A stretch of DNA of 64,000 bases from Waddlia chondrophila WSU 86-1044. Lineage in GTDB: Bacteria > Chlamydiota > Chlamydiia > Chlamydiales > Waddliaceae. A program made the translations under genes and the position numbers. A model generated the notes under the pieces. That model saw only the letters and a list, made by a program, of their open reading frames with translations. It had not been told where the DNA came from and did not search any database. The DNA is taken from positions 1,687,340 through 1,751,339 of the forward strand of contig NC_014225.1 of NCBI RefSeq assembly GCF_000092785.1. The letters are read 5' to 3'. Below, in pieces: positions 51,826 to 62,500 of this stretch (positions are counted from its first letter, which is position 1; each line of letters opens with the position of its first letter).

Positions 51826-53502
51826 ATGAGCGTCACAACAGAAGCTAAGCCAAGCACAGCCACTATCGGACAATACCTATTAGACCGCCTGCATGCTTTA
51901 GGAGTTGAGCATATCTTTGGTGTTCCAGGGGATTATATTCTGCAATTTGACAAATTGATTGAAAATCACCAGATCAACTTTATCAATGCAACCAGAGAAA
52001 ATACCGCCGGATACATGGCTGATGCCTACGCAAGGCTGCGTGGTTTAGGCGTTGCATGCATCACCTACGGCGTCGGCATCAACATCACAAATGCCGTTGC
52101 TCAAGGATATGTGGAAAATTCCCCATTTGTCGTCATTTCCGGAACGGCGAGTACAGAAGAGTTTGCTTCATGCCGCTATCTCCACCATATGTTTGGCAGT
52201 CATAAAGGCCAGCTGCGCGATACAACTCAGATGGACATTTTCCAAAAAATGACCGTTGCACAAGAGCTTTTGGACAATCCTTTGACAGCCCAAACGCAGA
52301 TTGATAGAGCGCTGGATCTGTGCCTGACATACAAAAAACCCGTGTATTTTGAAATTCCTCGAAACCAGGTTGAGCAAACGATCGCACTTGCTCCTGCCGC
52401 TTCTGTAACCCGTTTGGATGAAGACCATGAAGCTCTTGCAGAGGTATTAGAAGAGGTGTCTGAGTTTCTTAAAAGAAGCGAACGCCCTGTCATCTGGGTC
52501 GGTCATGAAATTCAACGGCATCAATTAAGCGGTCCCATCTTGCAGTTTGCTGAAAAATACAGGATCCCCATTGTTTCCTCGATTTTGGGAAAGACAACAA
52601 TCAGCGAGTACCACCCTCTTTACATGGGGATCTACCAAGGGGTTATGAGCATTGAGGAAGTCAAAGAGTATGTAGAAAGCGCGGATGCCATTTTTGTTCT
52701 GGGAGTCGCCCTTAACGAAATAGAAACCGGCATGCAGACAGCAAACTTAAACGCAAAGCAGAAAGTCTTAGCTTCGTCAGAAAGGATTAAAGTCAACCAC
52801 CACCACTATCCCCGCGTCTCCATGCATGCACTTGTCAACGGACTAGCTTCTCTTGATCTCAACCTCAGATTCCGCTCCGACTACCCCGCTTATATCGACC
52901 GCCGCCTTCCTCCTTTTAAAGCTGTCAATGATAAAAAAACATCCGTACAGCGTCTTTTTGAATGCCTTCAAGGATTTCTGAGAGCAGAGCATCTAATCGT
53001 CTGTGACTTTGGCGACTCATTGTTTGGATGCTCCGATCTCATTTTGGAACAAGATAATTTCCTCTCTAACCCCTATTTTGCCACACTTGGGTTTGGAATC
53101 CCTGCAGCTATAGGAGCAGCGCAGGCGGTCCCGCAAAAAAGAGTTGTTGGTGTCGTTGGCGACGGGGCATTTCAAATGACCTGCACCGAACTCTCTACAG
53201 CAGTGCGCTACGGGTTGGATCCTATCATCATCTTATTGAACAACCACGGGTACGCAACAGAACGCCCCATACTCGAAGGAACATACAACGATATTCTGAA
53301 TTGGAGCTATTCGAAGATCCCTCAGATTTTGGGAGGAGGAAAAGGGCATTATGCAAGGACTGAAGAGGAGATGGAACATGCTTTTCAACAGGCGTTTCAG
53401 GAAAGAGGAACTTTTCATCTCATTGAAGTCGAGCTCGAACAAGATGATCTATCTCCGGCTCTACACAGATTTTCGCAAGCAATCAAAAAAAGTTCTTCTT
53501 AA
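51826..53502 (+). CDS. Thiamine-diphosphate-dependent 2-oxoacid decarboxylase (PDC/IPDC family)
   Basis: Family enzymes decarboxylate pyruvate or indolepyruvate non-oxidatively to aldehydes. The 558-residue length is typical. Residues 10-180 form the PYR domain with the catalytic Glu in NATRENTAGYMADAYARL (about 57-74) and the His pair in YLHHMFGSH (about 119-126), a hallmark of PDC and IPDC over acetolactate synthase. The PP domain has GDGAFQM near 445 and LLNNHGYATE near 472, the Mg/ThDP motif. The substrate is not determinable by sight. The ATG at 51826 has a weak site. A terminator is shared with the convergent giant gene. Confidence 0.9.
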   Translation: MSVTTEAKPSTATIGQYLLDRLHALGVEHIFGVPGDYILQFDKLIENHQINFINATRENTAGYMADAYARLRGLGVACITYGVGINITNAVAQGYVENSPFVVISGTASTEEFASCRYLHHMFGSHKGQLRDTTQMDIFQKMTVAQELLDNPLTAQTQIDRALDLCLTYKKPVYFEIPRNQVEQTIALAPAASVTRLDEDHEALAEVLEEVSEFLKRSERPVIWVGHEIQRHQLSGPILQFAEKYRIPIVSSILGKTTISEYHPLYMGIYQGVMSIEEVKEYVESADAIFVLGVALNEIETGMQTANLNAKQKVLASSERIKVNHHHYPRVSMHALVNGLASLDLNLRFRSDYPAYIDRRLPPFKAVNDKKTSVQRLFECLQGFLRAEHLIVCDFGDSLFGCSDLILEQDNFLSNPYFATLGFGIPAAIGAAQAVPQKRVVGVVGDGAFQMTCTELSTAVRYGLDPIIILLNNHGYATERPILEGTYNDILNWSYSKIPQILGGGKGHYARTEEEMEHAFQQAFQERGTFHLIEVELEQDDLSPALHRFSQAIKKSSS

Positions 53503-53514
53503 TTTAAACGCAAA

Positions 53515-53541
53515 GGCCGCTCCGAGAAAATTGGAGCGGCC
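53515..53541. terminator. Bidirectional intrinsic terminator between convergent genes
   Basis: GGCCGCTCC (53515-53523) pairs perfectly with GGAGCGGCC (53533-53541) around a 9-base loop. The forward strand runs into CTTT and the reverse strand into TTTGCGTTT, so both are weak on T-runs. It lies 12 bases after the decarboxylase stop and 13 bases from the end of the giant reverse gene. Confidence 0.75.
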
Positions 53542-53553
53542 CTTTAGCGATGA

Positions 53554-56500
53554 TTAAACAACCTCCTCCAACGCGTGTTGGAAATCTGAATATTGGAACA
53601 GCTGCTTTCGAATCGGATGTTCTGCGAGAATAAAATCTCTTGCAAACTGTGCCATATAATCAACTCCCACATTTTGCGCCCGTTCAGCAATGACTCCTTT
53701 CTCAGCTTCCGTGTAATGGATCTCGCCATTGACCACTTTTGCTTGTGTCAACAACTGTATGAACTGAGGATTTTCCTCCAACTCACCTTTGTCAAAATGA
53801 TTTGCACCCTGCACAGCGACTGTTTCATTTGTCACATCGTAGACGGCAATCTTACGCTTTCTTTCAGCGGCATCTTCAGCACTTGTCTGCTCATAATCAT
53901 CTTGTAGGCGGCGTCTAAAATAGACGCTATCATTCTGATCAATCAGCATCATCTGAAGCTTTTTCCTGCCCTTTTTGTCTTCATCCTGAATCACCAGAAC
54001 GTTGAACACCGGCTTTTGCTCCTGATCAAACGGTTTTTGCTGAGACTGCCTCCAACTTGGCGTATATTGAGCATAATAGTTATTGCTGGCAGTCAAGCCG
54101 GGTGAGAAAAAGCGGGCTCCTCTTTTTGCCCTCTTCGGCAAATGAATCCCCATCACATCGCTTACCTTGTAGGAGCAATTGGATACATACTTGACATTTC
54201 GGCCTGCGAATGCCCGGTAAGCAACGAAGACCAAACCTGCAACAAGGAGGGCACTGCCCACACTAACAATAATCGGCCAAGCAACTCCAAAAACAGCAGC
54301 AGCAGTTGCAGCTAATGCGGTTCCTGCAACAACCAATCCCGCTCTAAACAGAATTTTTGCCACAAGATTTTTAGGCTCAAGCTTAGACAAGCTGTTTGCC
54401 AAACGGCTGAAGAAAATTGACTTGCGATAAGGTTTTTCCCAACCAGGCTCAAACAATTTGATGCGCTCAGACCATCTGGAAGGAGTTCTAAGTGTCAACT
54501 GGTTCCATCGTTGCTCCTCTGCTTGGACTTCCACTTGCTGCTCAGCCTGTACCTGTACTTCCACTTGCGTGCCTGTATCAACCTTAGAAGATTTTACCCG
54601 ATCAGGGAGTGTGACCCGTTCATTAGCATCAAGAGCTTTCCATTTCCTGCTGTAACGACCCAGGCGATTTTTCAAAATGCGCCGCTGCGATCGGGAAAAA
54701 CCTCCCATTTTACTTGCGCGGGCCTTCGTACGCTTCAAATGATCGTCTAAAGCCTCTTCCGGACTCTTGTCTGTAGCCATCTCGGCGTAAAGGGCCCAAG
54801 GGTCGATGCTGTCATCTGTCACAAGTAAAGATTCAAACTTACTAAACAGCCTCAACGCTTTATCTACATCCGGATCCACATCGCGAATCGTGTCTTTCTG
54901 CCCCTCGCCTCTATCGCCGGTCTTCACGCCAAGCATACGATGGATTGCAGGTGAACGCAGCTCGTTATCCATTTGCTGCAGGAGCGCCTGATAGTTTTCT
55001 TTAGCTTCCTGCTTTGCAAGGCTGCCAACCCATTGATTTAAGAGATCGCCAATATTAGCCTCTTTTCCATCAAATAAAGAGCGGTAATCTTCCGGCGTCA
55101 TCATCACTTCCATGCCTTGGTCAAGATGCCACTGACGCATACGCCCAGCTCCCTGCCCAGCTTTGTTTTTGTCCGTGCTGCAGCTTCCATCCTTATTATT
55201 ATTGACCAGAAGCAGAGCAGAAGCTGTTTCATCTTGGACGGTATCGGATCCGAAGCAGCGAGGCTGATCGAAAATCGTTATCATCTTCGCCGGATCCATC
55301 TTTGCCACTTTTGGATCTGACAAAGTCCCGGTCGAGACTTCCATCACAACAAATTTTTCTTGATCGACATCAAAGTACTGGATCGCTTCAATTGGGGAAC
55401 CGGTTTCTTTAATCTTGTTTTGCAACCGCTCAGCAACAAATGTATTGGACAATCCACGCAACAAACCTCCTGCATCGATGATGCATTTGATATGGTCTTT
55501 GTTAAGCACTGTCTCAATTGCAGAATCTAACACCTCTTTAGGATTCGATCCTCTAGCCCGGTGTATCTTACTGGGGTGATTCACCTTCTTCAAGAATAAG
55601 TGCAAGACTTGCCCTTGCGTTCCTTTCATCGGAACCCAAGCCGTATCGGGGCCGAGAGTCGCCGGATCTTGCGGCGTTGCAGACAACGACAATGAGGATC
55701 CAAACATACTGCGCAAATTCTGCGGTGTACTGACAAGCGTTTTTTCATAAAGCCTTAACTGTGGAACGATAATATTACGCACATAGTAGAAAATCGCATC
55801 TTGGTTGCGCTGAAATACAGGGAAAAGCTTGCGCATATCCTCTTCTTTCAATTGCTGCAGCGAATACCCATTACCTGCAATGATTCTAAAAGCTTCATTC
55901 GCCCTCGTGCTGGAAAGCGAGCCTGTCGTCTGAGCTTCCATCCGTTGTTCAGACTGCATCTTCTTGATCATCTTCACGACCTGCTCTTCTTTCAACCCCT
56001 TATGGAGATAAGTAAGATAGGTTTTGACCATCGTCTCATGCGGATTTTTAAACTGGGACGGACTCGTTTCGTTCTCCTTGGGAGTATTTGAACTTGCATA
56101 AGCGATCGCATATTCCTTTCCTTTGTCAAAGTGCAGAATGGACAGTCCATAACTCTCATCAACATATCCTTGCATACTGCTTTTCAAGATCAAAGACAAC
56201 ATTCCCTTAATTAAAGCAATCCGCTTCGCACTGGGATGCTTCCTGATCCAACGCGGAACCTCATCCGTTCTCCCACAAACAAAATTCAAAAACTCATCTC
56301 TATTATTCTCAAGAGAAAATTTTTCGGCGAAACTTTCTGCCAGCCGATCAGCAATTCGACGATACTGTTCATCAGTGATCTTTGCTTGTTTGTTCTCTGC
56401 AACCTGTGCAATTTTGCTGATCTCTAAATCTGTGACCATCAACCGCATCATCTCCTCAAGAATATCTACTTGATACGTCTCCAAAGTGGTCGATTCACCG

Positions 56501-59500
56501 ATCGTATAGATCAATTTATTGGTGAAAGGATTTAAGTTAACGTGCGATTCATCAATTGTTGCCCATCCATAGACAGAGATTGCTCTCAAAATTCTAATAA
56601 AATAGGTGATCTCTTCACGCGCCTCCGCTTTATCTGCCTCGCTAAAATTACCTGACTTGTCCTGCTGCTTATAATCATACAAGGACATCAGGAAATGCAG
56701 CTCCAATGCTTGCAAGGTTTCAGCGCTGAAATTAATCGGCCTTCCTTCCTCAAAATTTACCTGCAGCTCTTCGTAAAGCGTTCTGAGGGTCTGCACCGTA
56801 AACTCGGAAGATCGTTGGAAATGGAAACGGTCTGCTTTGCCTCCAAAGCTGTTTTTCATCTGTGCTAAGATATCCTCAGCATTGATCTGCTCGATCGTTC
56901 GCGGATGGACATTCAACACTAGATGCTCTCCAGCCATCTCATGATCGCGGGTCGGCACATAATTTTTAGACTTGCCAAATCCAGTAGGAGCTTCCATCAA
57001 AATCTCAGGATCGGTCATTTCACCTGTCTTATCAAGGGTAAGGATCTGCTGCTCCCGGTAGAGATAGCCGTTTGCATACTCAAACCAAAGCCTTCCCATA
57101 TCTTTTCTTGAAAGCAAGGTGTTTTCGCCTTTGAGATAATGCCTTTCCAACCTCATCGCTTCCAAAATATTGGTGTAGTAAATTTTGCGCTTCGCTTCAG
57201 ACTTTGCTGAAAGCCCTTTCTGCACCTTCCCAATCACAAACCGAATCTGATTGAGGCGGGTTGACTTAATCAGGTAATCAGCAACTGCTTTCATTAACAT
57301 CTTTGCTTCAGCATCATCAAGACCGGTCTTTTCCTGAAAAATTTTCCAGTCACCCTCAAGCGTGAGCGCCCTTAAATCATCCCAGGTTAGGTCTCCTTTC
57401 TGCCCTGCTCTATTGAGCAGAACCTTCAACTTCGCCTGTTCATTAGAATCGACTGCACGGTTAAGCTGCCAAAGCAACACTTGCTTCTGATGAGTCAAGG
57501 AAACGTTCAACATCTGTTCTTTTTCAGCTAACTCTTCGAGTAGATCTTTAAGATCTTTATCTGCCTTGAGTTCAGCATGCTCTCTTGGCTTGCGAACTTC
57601 CTTGCGATACTCGTCCAAAGCAGCTTTTTCTGCACCAAGCTTAGACTTCACAAGAGGATCATCCTCGTTATCCACATTCCAATCCGGACTTCCTTCTTCG
57701 TCCGACAGGGCGACATTAAAGTATTTACCAACTAAACCTTTGAAATAATCATTGAATACCCGATCAATTTCTTGTAACTCACTTCTGTCTACATCCAGAG
57801 CTTGTCTTGATCTGGATGTCTGGCCATTCGAGAAGATATCACGCACTTTGTAATCGTGTTTGTACAGAAACTTTTTTCCCTGCCAATATAGCTTCCAAGC
57901 TGCCGATAAGGCATTGAAAATAGGTTTGACGACATGTTCAATCACTTTCCACAGATTGCCAGGCAGAATCGAAGCGACCGTTGCCTTAAATTTCGCTTCC
58001 ATCTGTTCAATAAAATTTTCTGCTTCTCCAAGCTGTTTAGTAGCCTCAATGGATTCTTTTTCAGCTTGAATACGAGCTGCTTCTGAAATTTTTAACGCTT
58101 TTCCAGCGTCTTGCAATTTAGGCGAAAGTTCCCGACACCGCGTGATCCTACTCTCAATATCGCCAATTTTTTCTTCCGTTGAGCGAACGGTTTCTTCATC
58201 TCTTTTTTTATCATCTACAGCCCACCAACCTGTATACGCATCGTTGTCCAAACGTTTTTGCGCAGCTTTTTGGGCCTTTTCTGCCAGCTGCTTGCATTTA
58301 TGCAAAACTCTGATACGCTCTTTGAAAGGGAAGGCCTCCCGCCTATTTTCCGATGTACAAGCAATAAGCCATCTGAATGCTTTTCCTATCCGCTCGAATA
58401 ATCCACCAGAGCGAGAAGCTTCGTAGTAAAATTCCGCGTTTTCAACCAGATCTCTTTCCTCTAGTTCGAGCTGATCGTACTCTTCCTGTTTCTGATCACA
58501 ATCATTATCGGCTTGCCAAGATGCCTGTGTTTTCAGGGCTGCATTTTCCCGAGCATTTTTTAGTTTTTCTTGTCCTTCGACTCTCCACTCACGGATGATG
58601 CCGTTTAATTTTTCCAATGTTGGATAACGGCCAGGTTTCGCAAGCACCATCTGGATTAAGCGATGCTCGCCCGTATTTAAATGAGTGGCAAGATCAACTG
58701 CTTTTTGCAACTTGGCTTTCTGCTCGTCTGTTCCTGAGCGGGCCGTGTAATAAAGAATAAGAAAGTTCTCTTTCCAATAAGCCTCATTTTTGCTTAAGAC
58801 ATTCAAACAGTCCCCGATCTGCCCTGAAAAGGGGATTTCCAAAGAGATTCCATCTTCCCCCAATGTTTGTAAAAATAATTTTTGGATATCCTCTTCGCTA
58901 GGAATCGGTTTGATTTGATCAGCGTTTTGAAGTTGCTGCAGATTTGGCAGCGATGGCAATGTCACCTTTCTTGAGCCTAACTTCCCTTCCTGTTTGGAAA
59001 GGTCGTGGTAACGATCACCGATTCTTTTCTCCAAAATTCCCATTGAAAGAGTGGGAAGCATTCTCGTTTTAAACCAGGATTGAGCTTTGTCAATCATTTG
59101 GTTGAAGAAATTTCCAGACAAATCCTCCGAGCTTTGGACTTTATTCATTAAATCAAACTTCTCTCTCAGCTTTTTGTGAAGAATTTCAACAAATTTGCGC
59201 TCCTCTTCATCCGACAACTGAAACATAGCTGCATCGCTGCTGCTTTCCCTATATTTGTCATAAGCGGCGATATACAGCATTTCATCATTGAAAAGCTCCC
59301 AGATATTGTCCGGAATTTCTTCTACAGGCGCTTCTTCCTCAGCCGCTTTAATCTTTGGATATTTAAGGTTATTGACCTCCTTGACCAACAACATCTTGAC
59401 AACAAGAGCATTGGATTCAGGATGGTTATACTTGCTCAGAATTGCCATGGCAGCATCTAATAACTTGACTTCTTCTTTTGTCAGAGCTCCGAGAGGATTC

Positions 59501-62500
59501 AGTTTCTCTATAAGCTTCTTGATTTTCGAAAAGTCCTTTTTCTTAGCAAGCATCATCACTTGAAGCAGCTGCAGCTCTATCGAAGAAGATGCGATATCAA
59601 AAGAGGTGATGCCATCAGACTGGACTTTGTCCACATCGAATTCATACCACTCCAATGGATCATCGCTTAAACTAAGCTGTCCATCATCCGATTTCGGAAC
59701 AAGGATTTTCCTTTCACCTGATCCGTTGATCAAAGTGACGAAAGGAACTTTAGAATCCAAACTCTGAACAAGGATCGGAAGTGTTAAGGAAAAACCGGGG
59801 AAATTTTGGCAATGAACAGGAAAGAGATCAAATATCTCAATGGACAATTTAGCCCGTTCGATTTCGTTATCCTTATTTCCAACAATGTTTTCACTAAGTT
59901 GCCTTAGTTGTTCCTGTTTTCTGGCGAATTCCATTCCTTTAGAAGCTAGCTCTTCCATTTTGAAGTCAAAAGATAACCCCAGACGTTTGAATTCAGCTGT
60001 CGTCTTTCTTCCATCAGGGCTCTCCCAACATTCAATATATCGAAGATCTTGCTCAAGCAGAGCCAGGGGGGTGAAAAATTCAGAAAAATCGGACAAACTT
60101 CTCTTAACAGCCCCGTCTTTTGAACGGGTGATTTTTTCAACCTCTCCTTTGCCATCAAAGTCAATTGTATAGGCTTTTTTGCCATCTTTAAAAACAAGCA
60201 ATTTGCCGCTGTCGCTAACCCAGCAAATGACATCTTCATTGAAAATTGTAGGCATTTTCTCAATGAGGTTCTGAGGAGTTGGAACATAACGGTAATTTTT
60301 TCCATCAATCAAACGTGTCATTTCAACTGTGGTTCCATTATCGTAAGAAGAAACCGTCACTTGCTCCTTCTTATTAGGGAACAGTGTATATGTCCAGTCG
60401 TTGCGCTTTTTACACATGTCGCTACTGAAAGAGTGCGGATACACACGCCTAATCATTTCATTATCAGTGATCCAGTTAGGGGTTGTCACAATAGGCTTCC
60501 CCTCGATCGTCACAAGGCCTGTATAGATGTTGATTTCATATTTGTCGCAACTAAAATTTCCTTCTCCATGATTTTTCCAGATCGCATGCTCATCTAGATC
60601 AGCTTCAGAATCCGCGATCTTAATAGCATAAGTGAGATTTTCGTAAGAGAGATCTTCTTTTAATAAATGTTGATATTTCAGCAACGCAGCCCTTTCCGTC
60701 GCTTCATCCTGTCGAGAGACAAAAACCGACTCCGACTGTAAATTTCGACTCACACGCAAACTTAAGAGATCCCTAATGATTGCCTCTTGATCGACAACTT
60801 TGTCGTCAGCATGAAAGAGCACTAAAGTGCGGTACGCCTTCAATTGCGCAGCCCTATCCTTAGAAAAACTTGGAATGAGCTCGTTAAGAATAACATCTCT
60901 AAAATCGGAAAAACCTCTACCATCGCCATTGATTTCACAGGCTGCATGCTTAAACTGCTCTCCCAATCTAATCATCGCTAAGCACGTATCAATATCATGA
61001 AGTTCTTTATAGTGGGTGACAGCAGCACGAATGAATGCATTAATTTTATGCGTCAGTTCTGGATTATCGCGAAGCTGAGTATGAATTCTGTCCGGCCGGA
61101 AAAGCAAGACACGCACATACTCTTGAATGGCAGGATTTTTGATCAGATCCATGTTCTTCCCTAAAAATCCGATGATACGGCTGACAGTATCATAAGGGTC
61201 GATAGCCAGCATTCGTAATTCTCTTGACAAACCGATATCCAGCCCAAAAAACTCCGCTCTGGAGACCATTGCCTCATTCTGCGTCATCTTCCGCTCACGT
61301 TCTTCTTCAATCAGAGTGGCTAAGCTGCGTTCATCCATCCAATTATTCGACTGAAAAGCTGGAGATCTTCGCAGATTTCTTTTGAAATCCTGAGGACAAT
61401 CCCTCAAAATTTCTGAATCAACCCCTCTTGGGTTGTTTCCATCAAGACCGGTAAAGGCCACTTTAGCAGTGATGGAGGTTCGTTTATTTTGTGCATCTAA
61501 AGGCAATGGACTCCAGTTAGCAATGAATTGGAATTTGATCCCTTTGTCCTTTAAATCAAAGCCGACAGAGTCTTCTAAGATGAGATATCTGTTTCTCAAC
61601 ATCGCCTGAATCACAGCATCCATTTCTTTTGGAATCAACCGACGGCCTTCCTGATCAAACAGCAAACAAGCCAACTGGTCGACAACAGAATCAGTTGGGA
61701 AGTGCCCAGGATGTACAGGTTCTACAGGTTTGCGAAGAAATCCTAGACGACGTTCGATCTCTGAAAGTGCTTGGTTTAAAGGATACAGCGCATCTTCCAT
61801 ATTCTCTTCAGCATGATGCAACCGTTCAGCAACAGCATAGGGATCATTAAAGTTAGACTTTAATTCATCGAAAAGGTTGTGTTCTTCCTGACTTATTTCC
61901 CCTGCAAAAACGTATCCTTGTCTAAGAACCTGAAGATTTCTTAATCTTCCAAGCTTAGTTCGAAAATTTCGTGAAGCAATCGCATCGAGATTTCTGTCGT
62001 GCCTTTCCTTCGTCCTTTCGATTTCTCCTTTTTTATCTCTTTTCTGCCGTTCAAAATTTGCTTTATCAGTTTGGTAACGTGTTAAATCTCTTTCATATCG
62101 TTCTATATTATTTTCATGCTCTTCATCATATCTTTCGTTTTTGTCTTTAATAATCTGGAGAACACCTTCTCTAACGCCATTAACTTCAAGCATTTTCTCA
62201 AGATACAGCTGGTCCTGGGTCTTACCTTTCGATTCGTTGCTCAGCTTCATTTGAAAGGGCTGGACATAATGTTCTGCATGTTCAGAAAAAGAAAAAAGCG
62301 CTTGAGTATCGCTGATCAGATCGCTCTTCTCCATGGAACGGGTGAGTTCTTCAATGTTCCATTTTTTATCGAAATAACGCATGAAAGGGTGTATCTGTTT
62401 TCTTAATCCATGATGTTTAACAACAAAGTGAATAGAACGCATTTCCATAAGGAAAGGCAAGTAGCTAAATGCTCCTTCTTCAACTCCATACTTGGGGCTT

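Noticed and set aside
53599-53907. Forward-strand 104-aa open frame in the giant gene
   Set aside because: It is antisense to the continuous giant frame and lies inside its coding region without a ribosome site.
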